The notes beneath the pieces are model-generated. The model was given only the letters and a program-made list of their open reading frames with translations. It ran no database searches and was not told where the DNA came from. Source: Siphonodentalium dalli (taxonomy: Eukaryota > Mollusca > Scaphopoda > Gadilida > Siphonodentaliidae). Taken from it: DNA of 64,000 nucleotides. Of this stretch, positions 26,001-41,000 are shown piece by piece. The first letter of the stretch is position 1; every line of letters begins with the position of its first letter. The position numbers and the translations under genes were made by a program. Location of the stretch: positions 154,989,043-155,053,042 of the forward strand of contig CP136069.1 in NCBI GenBank assembly GCA_032622095.1, given 5' to 3'.

Positions 26001-29000
26001 TATGGAAGTGGACATTGAAATTATCTATTATTCATTTGGAGGAGTGTCCAGATAACAAAAGCAAACATCAGACAGATAAAGAGATAATACAAGTCAAGAG
26101 CAGAATGCAATGTTCAGATAATAAGTTCACAACAACAGGTTGTTTGTTGAACTTATTATCTAAACATTCTCTAAGGGAACTACTCATCAAGGAGTATTTA
26201 TTATAGAGTTAAGAACTTATCCATCCCTTCCTGCTTTTGTAATTTGGAGAAACAAAGTTCCCACAGGTCAGAACTAATATAATAGAAGGCTAATCAAGGC
26301 CATTTCTCAATAATTTTCAAGGTGTCAAGGCCCTCAAATCTAAAAATCAAGGCCGTTCAAGGTCAATTCAGGGCAAGTTTCAAGATTTTTTCCCAAGACT
26401 CTGAATAAAATATCATAAATTGGCAAAAACGTAATTATTTACAAGTCCAGGAAGCAGTGCAAATATCGCCAAACTACAAGGGCCTCAATGGCAATTGAAG
26501 TAAATTCCAGGCCTTCAATGGCCATTTGTTAAATTCAAGGCTATTCCATGTTTTCAATGCCCCACGGAAACCATGAGAAAACATACCTGCTTAATCTGGG
26601 ATTTAGGTATACCCCGAATCCTTGCATAGAACTCAAGGTGTTCTAGTCCAGTTAGGAGAGGGTCGAGCGCATCAAACTGTGGGCAGTAACCCATGAACTG
26701 TCGAGCCTTCACCAGCTCATTCTTAATGCTGAAAGTAAGAAGAAGTGCTTGTTTATTCCACGCCCCTTTAGTGTGAAGCACATGTATTTAACCCTTTACC
26801 CAACAGAAGGGCCCTGTGCCAATGCATTCTCTTATATATGCGAGTCGACCATAGGTCGCCTCGCATATATAAGAGAATGCATTGGCTTAACACATTAAAA
26901 ATTATAAAATTGTTAAAGAATGTAAGAAAAAATGGTAAAAAGTGTTAAAAAAAGATTTTTAGGCCAATGCATTCTCTTATATATGCGAGGCGACCTATGG
27001 TCGACTCACATATATAAGAGAATGCATTGGCACAGGGCATAACTGTAACTATCACAATGTGGTCAAGGAGCCCGTTCCAATGATATCCATATTTGTATGG
27101 TTCTATTGAGACAGACCGAAGATATTTTAGGCTGTTGAAGCTTTATTTGGCCGGTTTTGGCCGGTTTGTTGGGTAAAGGGTTAATAGGTTGATATTGTTT
27201 TATTTAATTGAACAAAAGTGTGCTTAATGTAGACTATACATCATAATTTAGTGCTGTTAATGTTGACATCGTCAAGAGAGGGTGAATTTGGTGATGCTAG
27301 CCTGCTGTGTGGGTTAGGATCACTAAATTCACCCTCTGGAGAACTCATTCTGCAAATGACAGACACACTATTTGCAGGCTTGAATCAAGGCCTTCAAAGT
27401 AGATTCATGCGAAATAACATACATTTTATAAAAGTCTGTAAAACATCTATCAACATGTACATGTAATGAAAGTGTCAATGATACTGTAGCTCAACATGGG
27501 GAGGCATTAATTTTATACTGAGCAGTCAATAGAATGATAAGGAAGAAAGAATGTCAATATGTTTCATAGAAGTTTGGTGACAATCAGATGAATGTGGTAT
27601 GTAGGGTGTGCCAAAGGATTTAGTCATGCAAAGATTAAAATCCAAATTGACTACTGGTGGCCATTTTAAAAAAAAAAAATCAGAAAATTTTTAAAGATCT
27701 AGAGGTGATTCTAAACATGCCTGTAAATTTTCAAAAACATTTCCCTATTAAAGTCGGGCTACAGGTGTGCCGATGGATTCAAATTCAAGATGGCTGCTGG
27801 TGTCCATGTTTTTTTAACAATTTTAGTAAACAATCCCATTTAGAGATCACCCTGAAGATCTGCATGAAGTTTGGTGATGATCGGGTGAGGAATGTGGCCT
27901 GTAGGGTGTGCCCGAGGATTTAGTCATCCAAGAATAAACTCCAAGATGGATGCTGGCGGCCATGTTTTTCTAACATAATTTGGAAAAGTTAGATGGCTCC
28001 CATCTGGTGGTCACCCCGAAAATCCATTATGAAGTTTGGTCGGATGAGGGATGTGGTCTGTAGGATGTGCCAAAGGATTTAGTCATGAAAAGAGTAAATT
28101 TAAGATTTCCCCAATAAATGTGGACTGCAGGGTGTGCAGATGGATTCAAATTTTAACTCCAAGATGGCTGCTGGTGGCCATGTTATTTAACAAATTTCGG
28201 AAAAAATGATGACTCCCATCCAGATGTAATCCCAAAGATCCATATGAAGTTTGGTGCTAATCGGATGAGGGATGTGGAAATTGTTGACAGACAGATGGAC
28301 GACGGACACCAATCCATAGCAATAGCTCAAACTTGACTCAAATTGGGCTAAAAATAGATAAATTTTGTTCTTATTTTTTTTATTAATAACTCTCCAATAA
28401 TGCAATTTCGCATATTGTAACCTTGTTTCCTGAATATTACTGTTACAGCAGCATTACAAAGTCCAATTAGATATAAAAGTTTTACCAAAACTTGACGGTA
28501 AACAATGGAAAAGGTCAAAGCAATAACAAATATTCTGAGAATCATATTTAGACTAACATATTTGAGAGAATTGTTAACAAATCAATGTAACACTTATGTT
28601 TATGATAAACATTTATGTTTATGATAAACATTTCAACACGAAATTTTTTTTTAATGGTGAGCTATAAATAATTACTATAAGAACAAAGTTTATCTTTTCT
28701 CACTGTTCTTCTTGGTAATGATATTTTAAATGACTTTCATATTTTTTTTACATTAACCCATTGCGAATGCCTTGGGTCGCTTTCAATGACTATGTTGGAG
28801 ATGCTGGGTATCCAAATATATGGAACCATGCACACTTGGCAGATTCAACTTGATTGTTCTTTACCTGAAATTAACTAGTCATTATGCGAGTAATTTTCAC
28901 CACTAATGTAGCACTTACCAACAGCCATTGAGTGTACCATTCCCTTTCGTCATTGTGAACTCTCCTGTCAGCATTTTGAATGTCGTAGTCTTTCCGGCAC

Positions 29001-32000
29001 CATTAACTCCTAAGAGACCAAAACACTGACCGGCGGGGACGCTGAATGTCAGTCTGTCAACGGCTGTCATCTTTCCTTTCCTCCCCCGAGATTTATAAAC
29101 CTTGAAAGAGAATGTAATGGTACCAGGCTTCTGAAAGTACTGATGGCTCCAGACCTATCGGTCATGGGATGGTTAAATAAAACGAGAGGCCAATCAGGAT
29201 CGGCAGATGTCTAACCCATCCCTTGGCGATAGTAAATTGCTAATGTTCAGAATCATAATCTAGAGTTTTGAATTTGAATTATAGAGTATACAGTTATGTG
29301 CTAAACTAGTATAGACAAATGTAAATAATAACGCAAATTATTGAAATTAAACCAAAATTTTTTTTTTTTATTTAAAATAATTGTTTTTATGTTCAACTGA
29401 GCAAGGAATTCAATCTAAAAAAAAACAATTTCAAAAAATTTGAAAAAGGGTCATAACTCTGAATTTTTTTTTTGGATCAAACCGTTGCTCAGTCAGTGAT
29501 TGGTCATTAGTAATTGTTTAGGTCACATTAGTTGTATAATATACACATAATAAAAGACTTCCTGGTTAATATGGCATAAAATTTCTGAAATAAATTTTCC
29601 CCAAACAGTGAGATTATTTGAAATTTGTTGGAGCGCGGGGTTAACCCTTTACCCAACAAACCGGCCAAAAAAAGCTTCAACAGCCTAAAATATCTTCGGT
29701 CTGTCTCAATAGAACCATACAAATATGGATATCATTGGAACCGGCTCCTTGACCACATTGTTATAGTTACAGTTATGCCCTGTGCCAATGCATTCTCTTA
29801 TATATGCGAGTCGACCATAGGTCGCCTCGCATATATAAGAGAATGCATTGGCCTAAAAAAATCTTTTTTTAACACTTTTTACCATTTTTTCTTACATTCT
29901 TTAACAATTTTATAATTTGTAATGTGTTAAGCCAATGCATTCTCTTATATATGCGAGGCGACCTATGGTCGACTCGCATATATAAGAGAATGCATTGGCA
30001 CAGGGCCCTTCTGTTGGGTAAAGGGTTAAAGGTCTCATATCTGGATACTCACTAGCAAAACGGGAGATTATACAGGTATGTCTGGCACACTAGAGTTGAC
30101 AGTGGTTAGCATTATTTTTTTTATCATTAATCCATTCTGATAACTAAAGCGTCTTTTGAAGAAATGTTGTTGTTGTTGTTGGAATCTGATGATACAGGGT
30201 CCATCAAATCAGATTGTGTACCTTTAATGAATTTGGAAGATCTGTTTCCAGATCAGGAGGGAGGGAGATAGGGCTGAAATTCCGGAGACTCGCCTAAATC
30301 GGGAAAATTAACATGTATGACTACATGCAGAGTTAGTCCAGGAAATGCAATATAAGAAGTTATTGAAATTTATCATCAGCTACAGGGACCAGTCCAAGCT
30401 GCAAAACAGAGTTCAGTCCCCTTGCTTTTTCTTAATTAACCCTTTACCCAACAGAAGGGCCCTGTGCCAATGCATTCTCTTATATATGCGAGTCGACCAT
30501 AGGTCGCCTCGCATATATAAGAGAATGCATTGGCTTAACACATTAAAAATTATAAAATTGTTAAAGAATGTAAGAAAAAATGGTAAAAAGTGTTAAAAAA
30601 AGATTTTTTTTAGGCCAATGCATTCTCTTATATATGCGAGGCGACCTATGGTCGACTCGCATATATAAGAGAATGCATTGGCACAGGGCATAACTATAAC
30701 CATCACAATGTGGTCAATGAGCCGGTTCCAATGATATCCATATTTGTATGGTTTTATTGAGACAGACCCAAGATAATTTAGGCTGTTGCAGCTTTATTTG
30801 GCCGGTTTTGGCCGGTTTGTTGGGTAAAGGGTTAAATCTAACATTTTTTATTGAAGTATTTTGTCAGTTACAATTCATTCTGGCTTCCTATAGACAATTT
30901 TCAAATGAATATGGACAGTTCAGTTTCTCAGAATAATGCAGAATGAATTGTAACCTACAAAAGTCTCAAATAAATAAATGTGCGATTCTTCACATTATGT
31001 GTAGGTGCTGGCAGCGGTAAGTCCTGCGTAGGGGACTGAACTCTGCATGGGGCTTGGGACCAGCTTAGAGGGTGACTTGGGAGAATCTTCTCCCTAAAAT
31101 TTGCCACATCTCCCTATATTTGTCCCATGGAGAAGTGACTAGTCTCAGTATGCATATGTCAAAACAGCATGTTTAAAGTATCACCCCTGGTCAAGTGGTT
31201 CTGCAAATGTGCTATGATGCAGGTAGGGCAAACTGATGCTGTTAAGAAAAAGAACCGTTATTTTTTCTAAAGTTGTCAATTTTGCGGTAATTGGCTAATC
31301 CGAAGGATTTGAGAAAAAGCCAGTGTCTGTATGAAACATTCAAGAACATATATATTTTTGAAAAATTGAATAATGGCTGCGATTTGTGTTTGTAAAACAA
31401 CATGAATAGCTATATTGATTAGAGTCGATTTTCATCTCTAATATTTGATAAAAATAACGGCTTTTCTTTGGTATGTCCAGATTATTCGAAAACCACAAAA
31501 ATGACAACTTTAGAAAACATAATGGTACTTTTTCTTAACAGCATCAGTTTGTTCTACCAACATCATAGCAATTCAGCAGGACCCAACCGCATCATAGCAC
31601 ATTTGCAGGACCACTTGACGAGGGGTGAGTATATTTATTGATTTTAGTGGTGTTCTCACCGACTATTGTGGTTTTATAAATTGGCTGTCATAGAAGTGTG
31701 ATTTTGGAGTGTAAATTGAACTTCCGAAATTGTTGCTTCTCCCTGACTAACAAATAGTCCACCTCTCCCTAACCCTTTGAGTGCCAGGTCGAATTTTGTA
31801 TCAATCCATATACCCTGTGCCAATGCATTCTCTTATATATGCGAGTCGACCATAGGTCGCCTCGCATATATAAGAGAATGCATTGGCCTAACAATGTTTT
31901 TTTTTTTTTTTTTTTTTACAATTTTAATAATTTATTCTTATATTCTTTAACAGACTTATTTTGTAGGTTTAGGGCCGATGAGATCGGCCCCTGGCACTCA

Positions 32001-35000
32001 AAGGGTTAATAACCAAACAGGGAGAAGTGACTCCTCACAATTTGAAATATTTAGGCTGGTCCCTGATCTGATTGTGTACCTTCGTAAGATTCTGAACGCG
32101 TAGCATATCCTTATCAGCTCCGCCCCTATCGACCTTCCTTCTCTCTCTCTGTATATCAATATCCTCGTCATCCAATGAGACATCACTTGGCCGCATGGAT
32201 CTGCAAATATGATGTAGTGTAGATCAGGCTTTTCATTTTGATGGGGGGGCCTACAGGCCCAAGCCCTAGACCTGTAAAGAAGCTATGGGGAGGCATATAA
32301 AGCCCACAGCGAAGCCAAATACAAAGGGATATTAAAAAATTGAATCATGAAATGTGAAGAGTCAACAGTTGAAATAAGTTCCATTTCACAAACACATGAT
32401 TCTGGTTCATTGGGAATACATAAATATCTGTCAAAATATCTTACTTCTCTGAGGATTAGAGCCCACAAACTTGCCATTGAGAGCGATAAGTCTGAAACCT
32501 GATATTTACAAATGCATATGTTCCTTGTGTGAAGATGAAGAACACTTTTTACACTTTTGTAAAAGAAATGAAAATCAGAGAATTAACTTGATGGTAAATC
32601 TAAGTTACTTAGTAGATATTAATCACATCTCCAAAAATTCTACAGAATGTGAAAAAATAATGAAAAGGATGTTTAATCCAGACACAATATGTGAGACTAG
32701 ACTTTATATGTAAATTCTTATCGTCACTACCAAATTGATCCTCCATGATGTCACCACAACCATACTATCATATCATGTTGTCAGCTCACCCTTACTAAAC
32801 TTTATCATGTTATCCTTATATGATCTGTTTATGACATACACAATTGTATTGTGGTTAGTTTCAAATAAATCATCATCATATATTATTCATTATCTAGTCC
32901 AACTAACGTTACAGCTTAATATGTGAATTTGTGTTGATTACTTCATAAGGAACTGAAAATTTCTGTGATAATATTATTGTAGGTTATATCTTATACATGC
33001 AATGTGCAGGGCACTCGGATATATGGCTTAATTTCTATCATATCGCTTTGCATACTTAAACCAATTTGACCAATTTGTTCATGTATATTCAGGTATATTA
33101 GCAGAAATTAAGGTGAGAAAAAACATGTGTCACGTCGATAACTGTCCAATAAAATTGTTGTAACTAAAAGGATTTTAGCTGAAAAATGGAATATCATATA
33201 CAGGGTCGGGAACCTGTGTCATAATTTGCTCAAGCCTTGAAATAGTGAGCTGTCATTTGCAGAATGAGGTCCCCAGAGGGTGAATTTAGTCATGCTACCC
33301 TGCATAGCGGGCTAGCATCACCAAATTCACCCTCTATGGACCTCATTCTGCTTACCCCTCAGCAGAATGAGGTTCCCAGAGGGTGAATTTGGTGATGCTA
33401 GCCCGCTATGTGGGGTAGCATCACTAAATTAACCCTCTGGGAACCTCATTCTGCAAATGACAGACACACTATTTCAAGGCTTGAATTTGCTTGAAAATTG
33501 CAACAAGATATCACCTTGGGAAATTTGTCTATATTTTCCGAAGATATCAGCAAGCTATTTGACTGAATGAGCTGTCCCAACAACTCATCTCAAACACTGA
33601 AAAATCCGGATATTTACTCTAAAGATAAATAATCTGAATTAACACTCCAAATTGACTATTTGTTTGGTTCGGGGGTAAATAGTATTTGATTAGAGTCGAG
33701 GAACCCACCCATCAAAGAGTTATCAGATATTGATTTTTGAAATCTGTTATTTTTCACCACCTGGAATGTTTGGCAGCCTAGCAAATATTTGACGAGCTGA
33801 CCGACATACTCTAGATACCAAATTTTGTTGAACAAAATGTTGATATACAGTAATGCTCTAATTAATCGACTCCTTAAACACAGCAGAATTATGGGTAACT
33901 TTTCAGGATTTAGTCGGAAATATGGCTTGTTGCCATTCACCGGAAAGCTCTCGGTGAGAGCTTATTATATAACACATTTTGTAAAATGTTATACTAAGGT
34001 GGACAGTGGTTAGCATTATTTTTGGTAATTAATCGATTCTGATAACTAAAGCATCTTTTGAAGAAATGTTGTTGTTGTTGTTGTTGGAATCTGATGATAT
34101 GGTGCCAATCGAATTGGATTGTGTACCTTTAAGGAGATCTTTAAGGAGAAAGTGAGTTAGCATCAATTGATACACACTTCATTCACTATCTTTTTTGGTT
34201 GCGTTATTTTATAGCAAGCCTGAGTTTAGTGTGCCTGTCATCTGCAGAATGAGGTCCCCAGAGGGTGAATTTAGTGACGCTATCCTGCATAGTGGGCTAG
34301 CATCACTAAATTCACCCTCTGGGGACCTCATTCTGCTTTTAGGCCTCAACTTCTCTGGAAAGTTTCTTTATTATCAAATTTCTATAGAAACTTCTTCACA
34401 TAGAATCAATTTCTTTTTTAGTTTAGTTTCTCTACATCTCCAAAGTGGCATTATACATTGCACAATGGGTGTACATCACAATATTCACCATTTGGGAACT
34501 TCAATCTGAGTCTATGTCTCCCATAGAGGTGAGAACATGCAGAAGGATGTCACCAGAGGGTGAATTTAGTGATGCTAGCCTACTATGTGGGATAGCGTCA
34601 CTAAATTCACCCTCTGGGGACCTCATTCTGCAAATGACAGAAACACTATAATCAGGCTTGTTTTATAGGTGAAGTAATGAAAACTTCAATGTGAGACATC
34701 TTGCCGCCATTTTCGAGCAAATCACGACATATATTCCTGACCCTGATATACTGGTAGTCATTAAACACAGAATAGAATAGACTGCTATCATAACATACTG
34801 ATTCCCGGCCCTGCTATACCGGTAGTCATCAAACATAGAACACAATATACTGCTATCATAACATACTGATTCCCGGCCCTGATATACCGGTAGTCATCAA
34901 ACACAGAATAGAATAGACTGCTATCATAACATACTGATTCCCGGCCATGATATACCGGTAGTCATCAAACATAGAACACAATAGACTGCTATCATAACAT

Positions 35001-38000
35001 ACTGATTCCCGGCCATGATATACCGGTAGTCATCAAACATAGAACACAATATACTGCTATCGTAACATACTGATTCCCGGCCATGATATACCGGTAGTCA
35101 TCAAACATAGAACACAATAGACTGCTATCATAACATACTGATTCCCGGCCATGATATACCGGTAGTCATCAAACATAGAACACAATAGACTGCTATCGTA
35201 ACATACTGATTCCCGGCCATGATATACCGGTAGTCATCAAACATAGAAACACAATAGACTGCTATCATAACATACTGATTCCCGGCCATGATATACTGGT
35301 AGTCATCAAACACAGAATAGAATAGACTGCTATCATAACATACTGATTCCCGGCCATGATATACCGGTAGTCATCAAACATAGAACACAATAGACTGCTA
35401 TCGTAACATACTGATTCCCGGCCATGATATACCGGTAGTCATCAAACATAGAACACAATAGACTGCTATCGTAACATACTGATTCCCGGCCATGATATAC
35501 CGGTAGTCATCAAACATAGAACACAATAGACTGCTATAATGATAAAGTGTGACAATAATCAGAGATTGGAATAGATCTAAACAATGGGAAGGTGAAGGGA
35601 AAATATTCACCCAGATTTAAATACAGGTGAACAAGTAGGTGATGAAAACATGGATCAGCTCAAAAATTCTTTATATTGTCAGTGCAGCTTCTAAAAATGC
35701 TGTATTCGGTATTTTGGGCAAGAGATGTTATTTTTTTTTTTATCTATGGCTATAGAATAAATAGATAAAATATATATTGCCTGTATTCATTTTGCCCAAG
35801 TAGAAATGCTTTCATTGTAAAAACATGTTGAATACTGTATGTTCAAAACTAATTCCTGGTATATTATTTCTGAACATTTTGGCATAAAACTGCTTATCAT
35901 CCTGATGGGTGGCAAAACAATAATATCAAATTTTTGGCTTGTACTGTGCAATGTAGAATATTAAAATAAAACTTGTTTTTCTCACAATTCAAGAGAAATA
36001 TATTTATTATCCATCCCTTAACTAACACTATTATTGGACTCCCGAGCTCGAGTGTTCAATATGACTTTTTTATTTCCGCATTGAGTTTTTTTTTCACTTC
36101 CATGTTTACTGTTCCAAATCATGCTTTCTGATGATCGAATACAGGTTTTTATAGAGTATCAAGTACCGACAAATACCAAAATGAAAGTGTCAATGACACT
36201 GTAGCTCAACTTAGGTAGGGGAATAATTTAATGGTCGACAGTAAATGGAGGAATAGGAAAAGTGCTAATTGAAATGTCTAAGTAAGACTAGATGTTCATG
36301 TCAATATCAACATTCATAACAGGTTTCATAATGATCGGATCAGGGATGTGGTGATTATGGTGTGACAAAGGATTTATTGATGCAAAGAGTAAATTATAAA
36401 ATGGCCACCGGCAGCCATGTTTTTTTTCCGAATTACCCCAAAATGACTTGTTCCCATCTACAGCCTTTACAAATCTCATAATGATCTGATCAAAGGTATG
36501 ACCTGTAGCCTGTGCCAATGGATTTAGTCATGCAAAGAGTAAAATCCAAGATGGCTGCTGGCGGCCATGTTTTTCGGCGGACGACCCCAAAATGACTCGT
36601 TTCCCATCTACATGTCATTGTTAACATACATGACAAATTTCATGATGATCAGACGAACAGCACGACCTGTAGCCCGCGCCAATGGATTGAATTTTGAAAT
36701 CCAAAATGGCCACCAGCGGCCATGTTTTTTGGCCGAATGACCCCAAAATGACTCGTTCCCATCTACATGTAAATGTCAACATTCATGACAAAATTCATAA
36801 AGATCAGACCATAGGTACGACCTGTAGCCCGCGCCAAAGGATTTAGTCATGCAAAGAGTAAAATCCATGATGGCGGCCATGTTTTTTGGCCGAACAACCC
36901 CAAAATCACTCGTTCCCATCTACATGTCATTGTTAACATCCATGACAAATTTCATGAAGTTCTGATCAAAACTACGACCTGTAGCCTGCGCCAAAGGATT
37001 TAGTCATGCAAAGAGTAAAATCCAAGATGGCTGCCAGCGGCCATGTTTTTTGGCCGAACGACCCCAAAATGACTCGTTCCCATCTACATGTCAATATTAA
37101 CATCCATGACAAATTTCATAATGATCAGACGAACAGTACGACCTGTAGCCCGCGCCAATGGATTGAATTTTGAAATCCAAGATGGCCACCAGCAGCCATG
37201 TTTTTTGGCCGAATGACCCCAAAATGACTCGTTCCCATCTACATGTCAATGTCAACATTCATGCAAAATTTCATAAAGATCAGACCAAAGGTACGACCTG
37301 TAGCCCGCGCCAAAAGAAATTGTTGACAGACACACGCACACACGGACGACGGACGCCAAGCCATGGCAATAGCTCAAACTTACAAAAGTATGTTGAGCTA
37401 AAAAACCACAAAAGTTGTATTCCCAATATATTTGGATAAACACACAGATGGATAATAGAAATGTCTTTATACAATGTTGTGTACAGTATGTGTTTTCTTG
37501 TACTCGTCCAGGTTATTGTGAAAAGTCATATTGGACTCGACACTACGTGTCTCTGCCAATATGACTTTTCACCACAACCTGGACGAGTACAAGAAAAACA
37601 CATTAGTGTACACAACATTGTATAATAAATATATATATGACAGTTACACTTCTGACATAAAAGAGTGTCAGGCACAGGTATTACCATACCATTAAAATGG
37701 CGGATGTCGTTGATTTTCTCTTCGACTGGCAATCTTTTAATATAGAGAGCTAACGTGTCCAACATATAATTCACTATGGTTAATTAAATAGCATTGATTA
37801 CCATACTATTTAATTATTAACCCTCTCATGACTGGAGCTTCTTGAAATTTTGCGAAAAATCTAATTACCATGACCTTGTAAGCCAGTACATTCTCTTATA
37901 TATGTGAGGCTCCCTATGGGAGACTCACATATATAAGAGAATGCACTGGCACAGGATCTTTAATGCTGCACCAATGCAGCTTCAGTCATGAAAGGGTTAA

Positions 38001-41000
38001 AGTTGAGAAACTGGTCCCCAAATGCAAACGCCCAGTAAATCTATTGGATACCAACTTGTAAAATTAAATGTTTGAAGGATACCAACTTCTAGAAGTGCAC
38101 TACTAAAGTGTACAGCTGTGTCCAGAAAATAAGCAGGCGGCAAGAAAGCTAATGGGAGAGCTGCATTATTTCTGGAGCTGTTGCTTAACCTTTTGGCTGC
38201 TATACCACCAAGTATGGATGTAAAAGCGCTGTGTGCTATATAATATAACTTGTGTCGTTCTGTGTACGTATAGCACACAGCGTGACATTTTTTACATCTG
38301 TAATGAGTACTGGTGTATACATGTAACAGCCAAGAGGTTAAAAGAGAGCTGAAGACAATCTACTGCAGTGAGATATCCTATGTCTGATGAAAATGGGAAG
38401 CACAAAGGAAAATAAACTACACATAAACTGGCATTAAGAATTAAAGATGCATTGTCTGATTTGACAACATAAAACCTCAATCTGTATGTTTAGTACTAGG
38501 CCTGCAAATAGTGTGTCTGTCATTTGCAGATTGAGGTCCCCAGAGGGTGAATTTAGTGATGCCATCCCGCACAGTGGGCTAGCTTCACCAAATATTCACC
38601 CTCTGGGGACCTCATTCTGCTTTGGCTTCATCTTCTGGGAAGTATCTATAGTCTCAAATTAACATAGTTTTTCCCTTCTGGGAAGTTTCTATATCCCCCA
38701 ATTTGCAGAAGATAAAATGCATAATTGACTGACTAAGGGTAAACATCAACTTTAACCCTAGGTCTCTCATAGGAGTTAAGGGCAAAGCAGAATGAGGTTC
38801 CCAGAGAGTGAATTTGGTGACATTAGCCTACTGTGCGGGATAGCGTCACTAAATTCACCCTCTGGGGACCTCATTCTGCAAATGACAGACAAGCTATTAG
38901 CAGGCGTGACATTTACTATAACATCGGACCCATAACCCCATTAATAGGAGGCTTGACCGCCAGATATGGACTTTCAAAAGAGGAAGTTTTAATATGTTTA
39001 GAATTTTTGTCAGTTACAACTGTCCACGTCCAAACACAAAACAGGGTGAGAAATCCCTATCAAATAAAATTAATAACCTGAACATTTAAAACAAATATTA
39101 TCCTACATATGGTGCTGGTGAAAACATCTAAAAACAGACAAAACTCACTTTAACTTGCCAGTCCTTATCCCAAACAAACTGTAAAATCGTAAGCTAAATA
39201 AAGAGTGAACATATCATACTGCCATACTCAATACAGCAGAAAGGGTCAAGGTTAAAATCGTAAGCTAAATAAAGAGTGAACATATCATACTCAATACAGC
39301 AGAAAGGGTCACGTTACTACTATTCAACAAGAGACATTGAGTGTGTGCCAATATGATCAGATACAGTAATGCCCTAAATAATCGACTCCACAGCAGAATT
39401 ATGGGTAATTTTTCACTGAGAGCTTTCCGATGAATGGCAACAAGCCATATTTCCAACTAAATCCTGAAAAATTACCCATCATTCTGCTGTGGTTAAGGAG
39501 TCAATTATTTAGAGCATTACTGTAGATCATAGGGAACATTCAGACGACCACAATTCAATTGTATGTGGAGGAATCGGCCCGACAAAATCTTGGATCGTCT
39601 ATTTACACGATTGTGATGTTGTCACATATGAGGATATCATAAGCCACGGTTAACCACTTGATAGACTACATTCATTCCATCTATGATTTTTACGTACACA
39701 CGACTGTGATTCTGTCACAAGTGCAGGTAACCAAGGATACAGTTCGATTTCGCAGCTGAAATCAAACAGTGCTTGATATTCATTTTATATTCACGATCTT
39801 ATCGTGAGCATGCACAGAATAACTATCGTTACTACCCATGATTGTAAAATTTGACGCATTAGATTGGTCGTAGTCCCAATTGAATCAACTGCCCGATTCG
39901 TAGTAACTTGACCCCAATATTTGCCTCAGTAAGGTCCACACAGACCATTGCTTGCATTGCGTCATCTGAAAAAATTTACACTCTCGACAACCCAATGGTT
40001 TATTATCAGATCATATTTAAAGACATATTATGCACTTGTTCGTGTGTGCAAAACTGATCAGTTTGTATCCAAGCACTATGCCAACTGGAGGAATATAGTA
40101 TTCTACTAACATCGACAAAAATCTGAAGCAAATCGACCATACCACTCCATAGAAAACATCGTCTGAACTACGCTCAATTGTAAATATTTACTACTCGATT
40201 CGGGACGCATCTATTGTCAATAAACTAAAGAATATGAGTTCGCCATCGAGAGTCTCTGCATTTAATTAATATATAAGAATGACAGTGTGTGTTGTCAATT
40301 TGGATATAATATTTGTAAAAATTACTACTTTGAACAAGATTATTCTCCATTTCTATTTGATCACCCAACCGGAGTGTTTCACATCACTTTAAGATCTTCT
40401 GTCAATTGTTTTTACAGATTCGATGTGTATTAGTAGTATTGCTATATGAACAATATAAGTGTTTAAAGATGCATAATCCAATTAAGAGCCCCTCAATTAC
40501 TATTTATTTGGCTTCGGGGTAATAAATATTTAATGTAAGTCCAGGAACCACCTATCAAAGTTCAGAGTTATTAGATATCAATTTTTGAAATCTGTTATTT
40601 TTCACCATCGAGAATTATTAGTGGACCAGTAAACAGTCGATGAGCCGACGGTCTCGGATCAAATTGCGAATGAATATGGATTATACTCTAAAATCAAGAG
40701 GCTTTCTGTTGATAATAAGGCCAAATTTCGTCGAACAACATGTTGATAAACTAACACGTTTCGGGCAATTTTATACTATAGTTGAAAGTGGTTAGCATTA
40801 TTTGTGGCCAATTAATCGATTCTGATAACTGAAGCGCCATTTCTAAAAATGTTGTTGTTTTTGGAATCTGATTATAAATATGGGGACAATCAAATTGGAG
40901 TCGAATGAGTAACTTTAAGGTGGGGACCATTATGAATAAGCATGTTTGGTAATCTCTGCTGTAAAGGTGAACAAAATCAGACACAGCATGAAAACAAAAT

